Shown here one piece after another: positions 6,935-14,270 of a stretch of DNA of 15,725 bases. This DNA comes from JBBDIM01 sp040880405. Lineage in GTDB: Bacteria > Planctomycetota > Planctomycetia > Pirellulales > Pirellulaceae. Every line of letters begins with the position of its first letter. Positions within the stretch are counted from its first letter, which is position 1. The stretch lies in the NCBI GenBank assembly GCA_040880405.1, contig JBBDIM010000161.1, forward strand, positions 1 to 15,725. The letters are read 5' to 3'. A model generated the notes under the pieces. The model was not told the origin of the DNA, ran no database searches, and saw only the letters and a program-made list of their open reading frames with translations. The position numbers were made by a program, and so were the translations under genes.

Positions 6935-7540
6935 CTACCACTTTGGCGTTTCGAACACACCCACTTCTCGCCGCGGCGGTTGGCTGGAGGAATGGATCAT
7001 GTCGTCGGTGGTATCGAACTTGCCATCCGCGCCCGCGCTCCGGACGGCAAAGTGGGCGTTGTCTTCCGTCTCGTAACGGACCGCGTTACCCCAGGCGTCG
7101 ATGTGCGGCAGGACCAGCTTGTTCCCTTCGATCCCTTCGGGGAGTTCCCCCTTCGCCCGGCGATGTTCTTCGACGGTGATAAACGCCTCTTCCAGCACGA
7201 CATGCGTAGCCTGGATTTGGGGCACCTCAACCGAGAAATGGTGCACGGTCGAAGCGGCCCACGCGATCGTGGCGAGTCCCAGCGCGAAGATCGCGGTGCC
7301 GATACTCCCCAGCACCACCCCCGCGATCGCGAAACCGCGGTTGCGGGAAAAGAGCCCCAGGAAGCTCAGCAGCAAGCCTAGCGGTGAGAGGATGCCGAGC
7401 GTAAAAACCAAACCGACCAAGGAAATGACAAACCCAGCTAACCCCAGTCGGTTGACCGAGGATCGGCTTCGCTTGTAGCGGTGGCTACAGGGATGAAACG
7501 GCGATCGGGCGGCCTCGGGATGCATGGCGGCTTGACACAT
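6935..7540 (-). CDS. Membrane protein with pseudopilin-like C-terminal segment
   Basis: A 201-residue protein. Residues 1-32 are basic, with a His/Cys/Arg-rich part (15-27). Two or three hydrophobic helices follow: about 33-64 (containing GFVISLVGLVFTLG) and 68-98 (containing AIAGVVLGSIGTAIFALGLA). Glycine-rich double spans of this kind are typical of DUF4190-like small membrane proteins. The soluble C-terminus (100-201) contains LPEGIEG, DAWGNAVRYE (148-157) and VRSAGADGKFDTTDD (166-180). The last two closely resemble the C-terminal globular, calcium-binding part of GspG-type pseudopilins. No prepilin cleavage site is present, so it is not a pseudopilin itself. It lies 93 bases downstream of the symporter gene on the same strand, so it may share its transcript. 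The ATG at 7538-7540 has GGA six bases ahead; a second ATG (residue 6) lacks one. Function unknown. Confidence 0.75.
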   Translation of the reverse strand: MCQAAMHPEAARSPFHPCSHRYKRSRSSVNRLGLAGFVISLVGLVFTLGILSPLGLLLSFLGLFSRNRGFAIAGVVLGSIGTAIFALGLATIAWAASTVHHFSVEVPQIQATHVVLEEAFITVEEHRRAKGELPEGIEGNKLVLPHIDAWGNAVRYETEDNAHFAVRSAGADGKFDTTDDMIHSSSQPPRREVGVFETPKW

Positions 7541-7633
7541 GGGCGATCCATTCCAATGAAGGGTATCTCGTGGGGGAAGGGGAAATCGACCTCGAGCTCC
7601 CCCCCTGCCCTGTGTTTCGCCCGCCAGGTCAGA

Positions 7634-9868
7634 TTATTGGCGTGCTTCTTCAAACTCGCCCGATTTATATTTGGCCCAATAGGCATGCAGTTCCCGTTTT
7701 ACCACCGGTGCCAATAAGAGGGCCCCCAAAATATTGGGGAAAGCCATCGCCAGCAGGGCGATGTCCGCGAATGCGGTCACCGGCCCCAGTTCGAAAATCG
7801 CCCCGAAGAAGACCCCTGCCACGAAGAGTACCTTGTAGACGATCGTGCTGCGGGCACCGAAGAGTCGTTCCCAGCAACGTTCGCCGTAATAGCTCCAAGA
7901 GATCACCGTGGAGAAGGCGAACAGCACGACCGCAACGGTTAATAGATAGGGGAAGAACTCAATTTTATCGCCAAACGCCCTGGAGGTCAGTTGGACCCCC
8001 TCCAAATTTTGGGTAACGATCCAATCCTGATTATTCCAGGCACCGGTAATCAAGATGACCAGGGCGGTCAGCGAGCAAACCACAATCGTATCGATGAACG
8101 GTTCCAGCAGGGCGACCAGCCCTTCGCGGATCGGTTCATCGGTCTTCGCGGCGCTATGGGCGATCGCGGCGCTGCCGACGCCTGCCTCGTTACTGAACGC
8201 GGCCCGCTGGACGCCGATGATCAAGACTCCCAGGAGTCCGCCTCCCATCGCCTCCGGATTAAAGGCCTCGGAGATGATCAGCAGGATCATCGCCGGGACT
8301 TCGGTGATGTGGGTGCCAATAATCCAAAGGCAGGCCAGAACATAAATAAGGCACATGCTGGGGACGATTTTGCTGGCCGCCGCCCCAATCCGTTTGATCC
8401 CCCCGATGATGACCAGACTGACGGCGACCGCCATTACCACGCCAAACCCAATTTTGAACATCCTCGCGAACTGGTCCATCTCGCGGTTCAGTTCCGTCCG
8501 TCGGGCCTGGAGCTGGCTCAGCAAGTCGATATTCTCCGCCTCGGCCGCCGCCTTGATTTCCCGGTTCAGATCGCTGCTCTCTTGCAATTCTCCGCGCAAC
8601 TCTTGCGCCATGCCCAAGACTTGCTGGGTCGCCTGATTCGACTGAAACATGTTGCCGCCGCCGAAGCTCGCCATCACGCACATCACAGCGAATACGAGCG
8701 AAAACACAATCCCCACCGGCTTCATGTCAAACTGTTCGAAGGCGTGGGTCAGGTACTGCATCGGGCCACCCAGGATCGTTCCGTCCGGCTTCACTTTGCG
8801 GTACATCTGCCCCAAAGAGCACTCGACGAATTTACTGCTCATTCCCAGGAAACCACACATCACCATCCAAAAGAAGGCGCCCGGCCCGCCACTGGCCATG
8901 GCAATCGTCACGCCGGAGATGTTCCCTAGGCCGACCGTCGCCGAAAGAGCGGAGGCCAGCGCCTGGAAGTGCGTCACTTCGCCCGGTTCGTCGGGGTCGT
9001 CGTAGGTTCCGCGAACGACCTGCAGGGCATGGTAAAATCCCCAGAAATTGACGAAGCCAAAATAAATGGTGAACACAATCGCTCCACCCGCCAGCCACAG
9101 TACCACCAGCGGGGCACCATGAACCGATTCGGTAAACAGATAGGGAGTGGCCGCGCCGTTGGTGGAATCTGTCTTGAGAATCCCCTGGGCCGCCATTTCC
9201 GCGACCATGGCCGGGCTGAGCCAAAGCTCCGGGTCCTCTTCCAATTTGCCCCGCATCTTGGTCACTCGGCGGTAGGTGACCGCGTCGCTGTCGTCGATCA
9301 CCTGGACGTACTTGGTCTGGTTATCGACGACGTACGTCACGTAGTCGACCAGCTTATTGCCCAGTTCCCCGCGCCGGTACGAACGCGTTGCGTCGGGGCT
9401 CAAGACCACCAAGCCTCGCTCGCGAAGACCCAGCAATTGCTGCGTGTTGAGCGAGTCCGGCAGTTTGTCCGGTTTGACCGCGGCGCTCGCCGGGAGGATC
9501 TGGAATTCGTCGGTCGTGTCGCGCTCACGGACGAAGTAGACGACGTGATCCTTGGCGACATACCGCTGCGGCGTCCCCAAGATACGGTAGAAGAGGGTGG
9601 CCTCCATCAGGCCCACGAGCTTTTCGAAGGATTGGTTGACTTGCGCGAGCGCGCCAGGTCGGAACGCATCATCCTCGCTCGGGATCTGCGCAGACGGAAG
9701 ATTATGCGGCCAGGTACCCGCCGCGGGCGATGCGTCTTCCGCTGGTGCCTGGGGGGCTGTATCTTCTTGTCCCAGAACAACTTGCGACGACCAAGGGGCG
9801 GTTGCCAGGGTCAGCAGCGTCAACAGCAGCGTCAGGGATCGCGTCCGATACGCGTGAGATCGAATCAT
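7634..9868 (-). CDS. Alanine/glycine:cation symporter (AGCS family) with large N-terminal extracytoplasmic region
   Basis: A 744-residue inner-membrane protein. The C-terminal two thirds is a clear AGCS (sodium:alanine symporter) transporter. It shows ALSATVGLGNISGV (307-320), GGPGAFFW (327-334), GGPMQY (367-372), RAAFSNEAGVGSAAIAH (555-571) followed by KTDEP, LEPFIDTIVVCSLTA (588-602) and SWSYYGERCWE (657-667). Two features are unusual. A signal peptide (1-34, hydrophobic 11-22, probable cleavage near VLGQED) is followed by about 210 soluble residues before the first transporter span near 252. A 45-50 residue charged, coiled-coil-like insertion (about 419-468) also interrupts the transporter after GGGNMFQSN. 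The family is normally 440-550 residues long. I chose the ATG at 9866-9868, which begins a proper signal peptide; a TTG at 9947-9949 would add 27 residues that spoil it. A strong promoter lies about 105 bases upstream. Confidence 0.9.
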   Translation of the reverse strand: MIRSHAYRTRSLTLLLTLLTLATAPWSSQVVLGQEDTAPQAPAEDASPAAGTWPHNLPSAQIPSEDDAFRPGALAQVNQSFEKLVGLMEATLFYRILGTPQRYVAKDHVVYFVRERDTTDEFQILPASAAVKPDKLPDSLNTQQLLGLRERGLVVLSPDATRSYRRGELGNKLVDYVTYVVDNQTKYVQVIDDSDAVTYRRVTKMRGKLEEDPELWLSPAMVAEMAAQGILKTDSTNGAATPYLFTESVHGAPLVVLWLAGGAIVFTIYFGFVNFWGFYHALQVVRGTYDDPDEPGEVTHFQALASALSATVGLGNISGVTIAMASGGPGAFFWMVMCGFLGMSSKFVECSLGQMYRKVKPDGTILGGPMQYLTHAFEQFDMKPVGIVFSLVFAVMCVMASFGGGNMFQSNQATQQVLGMAQELRGELQESSDLNREIKAAAEAENIDLLSQLQARRTELNREMDQFARMFKIGFGVVMAVAVSLVIIGGIKRIGAAASKIVPSMCLIYVLACLWIIGTHITEVPAMILLIISEAFNPEAMGGGLLGVLIIGVQRAAFSNEAGVGSAAIAHSAAKTDEPIREGLVALLEPFIDTIVVCSLTALVILITGAWNNQDWIVTQNLEGVQLTSRAFGDKIEFFPYLLTVAVVLFAFSTVISWSYYGERCWERLFGARSTIVYKVLFVAGVFFGAIFELGPVTAFADIALLAMAFPNILGALLLAPVVKRELHAYWAKYKSGEFEEARQ

Positions 9869-9979
9869 GCTTCTTGGCCATACGGTTCCGGAGGGAGATT
9901 CTTGCTTCAACACCCGAGGGTGAGGAAACTGTCCATAATTGTCCGCCAAGACAGTTATACACCCGTCAAGCTGGGAATT

Positions 9980-10008
9980 CTTATAATGGGTAAATTCTTG
10001 AAAGTCAA
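9980..10008 (-). promoter_or_regulatory. Sigma70-type promoter of the symporter gene
   Basis: On the minus strand TTGACT (10003-10008) and TATAAG (9980-9985) are separated by 17 bases. Each matches consensus at five of six positions with ideal spacing. The start near 9973 would give a leader of about 105 bases before the ATG at 9868. This is the best promoter in the window and lies in the divergent region shared with sufR. Confidence 0.6.
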
Positions 10009-10057
10009 TGGTTTACGACTTTTGATTCCGGGCTGGCCGCTTTTTTCAAATATATGC

Positions 10058-10085
10058 TTGTCAAAAATGTGCAAATTCGTACGAT
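10058..10085 (+). promoter_or_regulatory. Candidate promoter of sufR
   Basis: TTGTCA (10058-10063, five of six) and TACGAT (10080-10085, four of six) lie 16 bases apart. They point toward sufR, giving a leader of roughly 58 bases. Just downstream is the perfect palindrome CGGAATTCCG (10101-10110), placed where an autoregulatory operator could sit, and CGTGTGA (10131-10137), which recurs before nuoB. Consensus-based only. Confidence 0.4.
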
Positions 10086-10149
10086 GGTAGTAATGCGGGT
10101 CGGAATTCCGGCATCGCACCGATTTTTTCACGTGTGAGTTAGGGCAAGT

Positions 10150-10917
10150 ATGACAGAGCCGATACAAAAAAAGGACTCATCGCGGTGGGCCACCGAGATC
10201 GTCCCGACGGATATCGCTTTGCTCGACTTATTGCGGGGTGGCGGCTCATTAACGATTTCGCAGTTGTCATCCGCAATGGGTGTGACGGCAACGGCGGTAA
10301 GACAGCGGCTTAGCCGCTTGATGGGCCAAGGCTATGTCCAGCGAACCGTGGAAAAGCTGGGCCGCGGTCGGCCCAACCATCGCTACACGTTGACCACATT
10401 GGGGAAGCGGAAAAGCGGAGCCAACTACGCCGATTTGGCGATCGTGCTGTGGCAGGAAATTCGCTCGATCAAAGACCTTGAGGTTCGCCGCGGATTGGTG
10501 CAACGTCTCGCCAAGCGATTGAGCGAGATGTATTCCGAGCGGCTTGAGGGAAAATCGGTGGAAGAGAAGTTGAAGGCGATGGCCTCCCTCTTCGCCGAAC
10601 GCCAAATTCCGTTGGAGTACGGTCGGGACGAAAACGGGCAGATGGTGCTGCAAATCATGGCCTGTCCCTACCCTGATTTGGCGGAGCAGGATCGTGGAAT
10701 TTGTGCCGTCGAAAAGGGGATGTTCGCGGAGTTGTTGGGAGAGGATTTGCGATTGAGCCAATGCCGGCTCGATGGCGAGACCTGCTGCACCTACGAGTTG
10801 ACCCAATTGTCGCTGGATGAGTCGACCACGAGTGATGAGCGACTGACTAGTTTGGAAGAGGACAGCGTAGAAGAGGAGAGCGGAGAACCGAAGGAATTAA
10901 GGCAAGCCGGGAGTTGA
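10150..10917 (+). CDS. sufR: SufR-like iron-sulfur cluster biosynthesis regulator
   Basis: A 255-residue transcription regulator with an N-terminal winged helix-turn-helix (about 18-85). It includes TISQLSSAMGVTATAVRQRL (35-54) and the wing GRGRPNHRYTLT. The C-terminal region carries C172 (MACPYP), C185 (RGICAVE), C205, C212 and C213 (ETCCTYE). Spacings of 13 between C172 and C185 and 28 between C185 and C213 equal those I recall for the [4Fe-4S]-binding cysteines of studied SufR proteins. Such proteins repress suf genes when clusters are plentiful, and lose the cluster under iron limitation or oxidative stress. The last 30 or so residues (223-250) are strongly acidic and look like an added tail. 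AGGG (10141-10144), five bases from the ATG, supports the start. It heads the suf locus and is divergent from the symporter gene. Confidence 0.9.
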   Translation: MTEPIQKKDSSRWATEIVPTDIALLDLLRGGGSLTISQLSSAMGVTATAVRQRLSRLMGQGYVQRTVEKLGRGRPNHRYTLTTLGKRKSGANYADLAIVLWQEIRSIKDLEVRRGLVQRLAKRLSEMYSERLEGKSVEEKLKAMASLFAERQIPLEYGRDENGQMVLQIMACPYPDLAEQDRGICAVEKGMFAELLGEDLRLSQCRLDGETCCTYELTQLSLDESTTSDERLTSLEEDSVEEESGEPKELRQAGS

Positions 10918-10926
10918 GGTTATCCC

Positions 10927-10966
10927 CAGGCCGCGCGGCCTGTGATACATTGTCGTGTGATACATT
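10927..10966. promoter_or_regulatory. 16-bp palindrome and tandem 11-base repeats before nuoB/suf: candidate operator
   Basis: CAGGCCGCGCGGCCTG (10927-10942) is a perfect palindrome starting 9 bases after the sufR stop. It runs directly into two exact copies of TGTGATACATT (10941-10951 and 10956-10966), 15 bases apart start to start. Each copy contains the pseudo-palindrome TGT-GAT-ACA, and the extended -10-like TGATACATT. Dimeric winged-helix regulators commonly bind such sites, so SufR control of the nuoB-suf genes here is a reasonable inference, not a demonstrated fact. Confidence 0.45.
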
Positions 10967-11025
10967 TTGATGCCAACCTTTACTCGTCTCCCAGCCCATA
11001 CGCCTCCTCCACGAGGGAATCATTG

Positions 11026-11625
11026 ATGACTAAACCATGGATCGAAGGACGCTTTGAGGAAAACGTAATCACCACCTCGGTTGAGCAAGCCGTGAATTGG
11101 GCTCAACAGGCGAGTGTCTGGCCGATGACGTTTGGCTTGGCCTGCTGTGCGATCGAGATGATGGCGGTCGGGGCCAGCCGGTACGACATCGACCGGTTCG
11201 GTGCCGGTGCCTTTCGGGCCTCCCCCCGTCAAGCCGACCTGATGATCGTGGCCGGGACCGTCACCTACAAAATGGCGAGTCGCGTCCGGCGGCTTTACAA
11301 CATGATGCCCGATCCGAAGTATGTCATTGCGATGGGCGCATGCACCGTCGGCGGTGGACCGTACTTCAAGTATGGCTACCATGTCGTCAAGGGAGTCGAT
11401 TTGGTGGTTCCGGTCGATGTTTATGTGCCTGGTTGTCCTCCCCGGCCAGAGGCCCTGCTCGAAGGGCTGATGCGGATTCAGGACAAAATTCGAGGACATC
11501 GCATCAACAAAAAGAGCGGCGTCCGGGTCGAGGATGAGTTGCCGGTGCCGCACCATTCCGGTTACGTCGAAGCAACCGGAAGCGAGCATCCCCTGTACGA
11601 TCACCAAAAAATTACCGGCAAGTAA
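11026..11625 (+). CDS. nuoB: NADH-quinone oxidoreductase subunit B (NuoB), isolated gene
   Basis: A 199-residue protein of the NuoB/20-kDa family, the complex I subunit that carries [4Fe-4S] cluster N2 and passes electrons to quinone. All four cluster ligands are visible: the tandem C40-C41 in GLACCAIEMM, C106 in GACTVGGG and C137 in VPGCPPRPEA. Ligand spacings match the family, including the 31-residue last gap of the mitochondrial/alphaproteobacterial type. Quinone-site neighbours such as ASRYDIDRFG (50-59) are intact, so it looks functional. The ATG at 11026 has GAGGGA upstream; a GTG at 10942 would add 28 residues unlike the family and overlap the palindrome. No nuoA, nuoC or other complex I gene is adjacent. 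It sits 108 bases after sufR and 169 before sufC, so it is probably expressed with the Fe-S assembly genes that would make its cluster. Confidence 0.93.
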   Translation: MTKPWIEGRFEENVITTSVEQAVNWAQQASVWPMTFGLACCAIEMMAVGASRYDIDRFGAGAFRASPRQADLMIVAGTVTYKMASRVRRLYNMMPDPKYVIAMGACTVGGGPYFKYGYHVVKGVDLVVPVDVYVPGCPPRPEALLEGLMRIQDKIRGHRINKKSGVRVEDELPVPHHSGYVEATGSEHPLYDHQKITGK

Positions 11626-11646
11626 ACCTTGCCAAAGCCAGATTTT

Positions 11647-11704
11647 CCGGGTGGAAAGCTGTCTGGTTGTTTTCACTGGCGGGCAAGCTGCCATTGCCAC
11701 CCGG
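11647..11704. repeat. Structured interspersed repeat between nuoB and sufC
   Basis: CCGGGTGG (11647-11654) and CCACCCGG (11697-11704) are perfect 8-base inverted repeats. They enclose an imperfect palindrome, CACTGGCGGGCAAGC followed by TGCCATTG (11674-11696). The inner sequence resembles a repeat that I recall as common in planctomycete intergenic DNA. No T-run follows, so it is not a typical terminator. Confidence 0.5.
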
Positions 11705-11794
11705 GTATTCAGCGGACGATGAATTAACGCGTTTGGCCAACGGGAGAACTTGCGAGTCTCCCTCGGCCCCAAACTACCCCCAACGGGAAACAGA

Positions 11795-12613
11795 ATGACT
11801 GACGTTCTAAAGATTGAAAATTTGCATGTTTCGGTCGAAGGGAAGCCGATCCTGACCGGCGTGAACCTGGGGATCAAACGGGGCGAGACCCACGCCTTGA
11901 TGGGACCCAATGGTTCCGGGAAGAGCACCCTCGGCTTTGCCATCATGGGACACCCCAACTATAAGGTCACCGAGGGTCGGATTTTGCTCAATGGAGAGGA
12001 TATCTCCGAGCAAGGGGCCGATGTGCGGGCTCGCGCCGGGCTGTTCATGGCCTTGCAGCGTCCGATCTCGATTCCCGGGGTCCGGATGGCCGACTTCCTG
12101 CGGCACGCCACCACCAACGTTCGCAACCCCGAGCGAAAAGAGGGGGAGGAATTGATCCCGATGCGGGAGTTCCGCAAGGAGATCAAGGCCAAGATGAGCC
12201 AACTGCAGATGGATCCGGAGTTCGCCCGACGGTATGTGAACGAAGGGTTTTCCGGCGGCGAGATGAAACGGGCCGAGATTTTGCAACTCGCCATGCTCCA
12301 GCCGAAGTTCGCGATTTTGGACGAGACCGACAGCGGCCTGGATGCCGACGCCGTGCGTCTGGCCAGCCAAAGTATCGCCGAGATCGGTGGCGAGCACATG
12401 GGACTATTGATCATCACCCACCACGACAAACTGCTGGAGCACAATCCGCCCGATTTCGCCCACGTGATGCTCGGCGGCAAGATCGTCGAGACCGGCGGGG
12501 TCGAGTTGGCCCATGAGCTGCATTCGGTCGGTTACGACCGGATTCGCAAAACCTACCCCGACGCGGCGAAGCTGGAACGTGCCATGCAGGAAGAGTTGGA
12601 AGAGGCGGTGTAG
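11795..12613 (+). CDS. sufC: Fe-S cluster assembly ATPase SufC
   Basis: A 272-residue cytoplasmic ABC-type ATPase that powers the SufBC2D scaffold; it is not a transporter. Motifs are Walker A GPNGSGKST (37-45), Q-loop Q88 (MALQRP), the ABC signature FSGGE (152-156), Walker B AILDETDSGLD (173-183) and the H-loop histidine in ITHHD (H209). The LDETDSGLD version is characteristic of SufC. The ATG at 11795 follows GGGAAA closely; an in-frame TTG at 11750 would add 15 residues foreign to the family. The length is slightly over the usual 250-260 because of an acidic tail (AMQEELEEAV). It precedes sufB by 98 bases. Placing sufC before sufB differs from the frequent sufB-C-D order. Confidence 0.97.
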   Translation: MTDVLKIENLHVSVEGKPILTGVNLGIKRGETHALMGPNGSGKSTLGFAIMGHPNYKVTEGRILLNGEDISEQGADVRARAGLFMALQRPISIPGVRMADFLRHATTNVRNPERKEGEELIPMREFRKEIKAKMSQLQMDPEFARRYVNEGFSGGEMKRAEILQLAMLQPKFAILDETDSGLDADAVRLASQSIAEIGGEHMGLLIITHHDKLLEHNPPDFAHVMLGGKIVETGGVELAHELHSVGYDRIRKTYPDAAKLERAMQEELEEAV

Positions 12614-12668
12614 CCCCGCACGGGGAACGCCACGGACGTCTCTTCGGACGGCCCGTTTGTGGGCCGTC
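12614..12668. other. Two hairpins between sufC and sufB
   Basis: CCCCG/CGGGG (12614-12618 with 12621-12625; the CA loop is too tight without opening one pair) is followed by a perfect 8-bp stem, GACGGCCC (12647-12654) with GGGCCGTC (12661-12668), around GTTTGT. The tail is AAACAAAAG rather than T-rich, so it does not look like a plus-strand intrinsic terminator. It could act in mRNA processing or stability. Confidence 0.4.
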
Positions 12669-12711
12669 AAACAAAAGAGATCAACGCAGCTAAGCTAACA
12701 CTGGAGATAAT

Positions 12712-14127
12712 ATGGCTACCGACTTGACCGACAATGCGGTCGCGTCCCCGATCGGCGAAATCAACAAGTATGATTTTCATACTGAGAACACCGCGGTGTT
12801 CAAGGCCCGAAAGGGTGTCGATGCCGAGGTCGTCAATCAGATTTCTGATATCAAGAACGAGCCGGACTGGATGCGGGAATTCCGCCTCCGCTCGTTGGAG
12901 ATTTTCAACTCCAAGCCGATGCCCAAGTGGGGCGGCGATATCGCGATCGACTTCCAGGACATCTTCTACTACCTGAAGCCGACCGACGGCCAGGGGCGGA
13001 CCTGGGACGATGTGCCGGAAGATATCAAAAACACCTTCGAGCGGCTCGGAATCCCCGAGGCGGAACGCAAGTTCCTCTCCGGCGTGAAGGCTCAGTTCGA
13101 GAGCGAAGTGGTGTATGGTTCGTTGCAGGAGGACCTCGGCAAGAAGGGGGTGCTCTTCACCGATACCGATACCGCCGTCCGCGAACATCCGGAGCTTCTC
13201 CGCGAGTACTTCGGCAAGATTATTCCCCCGGAAGACAACAAATTCGCCGCCTTGAACTCGGCCGTCTGGTCGGGCGGGTCGTTCATTTACGTCCCGAAGG
13301 GGGTCGAGATCGAGTTCCCGCTCCAGGCTTACTTCCGGATCAACGCCGAAAGCATGGGTCAGTTCGAGCGGACGCTCATCATTGTGGATGAAGGGGCCAA
13401 AATCCATTATGTGGAAGGCTGCACCGCCCCGATGTACACCACCGAGAGTTTGCACTCCGCCGTGGTGGAGATCATTTGCAAGCGTGGTTCGCGGTGTCGT
13501 TACTCGACCATCCAGAACTGGGCTAACAACATTTACAACTTGGTCACTAAGCGGGCCATGGCCTATGGCGACTCCACCATGGAATGGGTCGACGGAAACT
13601 TGGGTAGCCACCTGACGATGAAGTACCCGGCCGTCTACTTGATGGAACCGGGTGCGCGGGGTGAGATTTTGTCGATCGCCTTCGCCGGGAAGGGGCAGCA
13701 CCAAGATACCGGCGGCAAGCTGGTTCACTGTGCTCCTAACACTTCGGGGCAGGTGATCTCCAAGTCGATCTCCAAAGATGGCGGTCGCAGCAGCTACCGT
13801 GGTTTGGTGAAGGTGGAAGAAGGGGCCACGAACACACGTTGCAGTGTGGTGTGCGATGCCCTGATCCTCGATCCGGAAAGCCGGACCGACACCTACCCCT
13901 ATATCGAGATCGCCGAACCAGATGTCTCGATCGGCCATGAGGCGAGCGTGACCCGGATCGGTGAGGAGCAGCTCTTCTACCTGATGAGCCGCGGCCTGAC
14001 CGAGACCGAGGCGAGTACCATGATCGTCAATGGCTTCATCGAGCCGCTGGTCAAGGAACTGCCGATGGAATACGCGGTCGAACTCAACCGCCTGATCGAG
14101 CTGCAAATGGAAGGCTCGGTTGGCTAG
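12712..14127 (+). CDS. sufB: Fe-S cluster assembly scaffold protein SufB
   Basis: A 471-residue cytoplasmic scaffold subunit that receives persulfide sulfur and forms the nascent cluster at the interface with SufD. The N-terminal helical part (1-125) is followed by the beta-helix core containing YVPKGVEIEFPLQ (193-205) and VEGCTAP (234-240). The C-terminal block includes C381 in VVCDALI, corresponding to the essential Cys405 of E. coli SufB, and E410 in IGHEASV, corresponding to Glu434. It continues IGEEQLFYLMSRGL (416-429), MIVNGFIEPL (437-446) and a terminal GSVG, all family hallmarks. GGAG (12703-12706), five bases before the ATG, is a strong ribosome binding site. A 223-base gap with a repeat element separates it from sufD. 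Confidence 0.98.
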   Translation: MATDLTDNAVASPIGEINKYDFHTENTAVFKARKGVDAEVVNQISDIKNEPDWMREFRLRSLEIFNSKPMPKWGGDIAIDFQDIFYYLKPTDGQGRTWDDVPEDIKNTFERLGIPEAERKFLSGVKAQFESEVVYGSLQEDLGKKGVLFTDTDTAVREHPELLREYFGKIIPPEDNKFAALNSAVWSGGSFIYVPKGVEIEFPLQAYFRINAESMGQFERTLIIVDEGAKIHYVEGCTAPMYTTESLHSAVVEIICKRGSRCRYSTIQNWANNIYNLVTKRAMAYGDSTMEWVDGNLGSHLTMKYPAVYLMEPGARGEILSIAFAGKGQHQDTGGKLVHCAPNTSGQVISKSISKDGGRSSYRGLVKVEEGATNTRCSVVCDALILDPESRTDTYPYIEIAEPDVSIGHEASVTRIGEEQLFYLMSRGLTETEASTMIVNGFIEPLVKELPMEYAVELNRLIELQMEGSVG

Positions 14128-14188
14128 GGCCGCGTGATTTGGGACGCAGCGGAATGTCCGTCGAATAATCAAGAAGCGTCCCCTCCGG

Positions 14189-14270
14189 AGCCCTGAAAGG
14201 GTGCCCGCACGACAGCCCAGGGCAACGCCCTGGGTTGCCTGACCCCAGCAGAACCGAAGCCCTGAAAGGG
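14189..14270. repeat. Interspersed repeat element in the sufB-sufD gap
   Basis: Two exact copies of AGCCCTGAAAGGG (14189-14201 and 14258-14270) flank a hairpin, CCCAGGGC (14216-14223) with GCCCTGGG (14227-14234), over a three-base AAC loop. This AGCCCTGAAAGGG/CCCAGGGC combination resembles a repeat I recall from many planctomycete intergenic regions. It would form a stable structure within the sufB-sufD message. Confidence 0.6.

Noticed and set aside
8969..10090. 373-residue open frame on the plus strand opposite the symporter
   Set aside because: It is antisense to the symporter's coding sequence and runs into its promoter; no domain is recognisable.
10942..11025. Upstream GTG start for nuoB (and TTG starts at 2352, 9949 and 11752 region for pfp, the symporter and sufC)
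   Set aside because: The extra residues do not resemble the families. The internal ATGs have ribosome binding sites or begin the signal peptide, and for nuoB the extension would overlap the candidate operator.
11026..11625. The nuoB-like protein being a hydrogenase small subunit
   Set aside because: Size, the tandem CC motif, VPGCPPRPEA and ASRYDIDRFG fit NuoB, and no hydrogenase large subunit is adjacent.
12647..12668. Hairpin after sufC as a transcription terminator
   Set aside because: It is followed by AAACAAAAG rather than T residues, and sufB follows closely in the same direction.
12667..14172. 501-residue open frame antisense to sufB
   Set aside because: It mirrors a highly conserved gene with certain family motifs; the open frame follows from the third-position bias of sufB.
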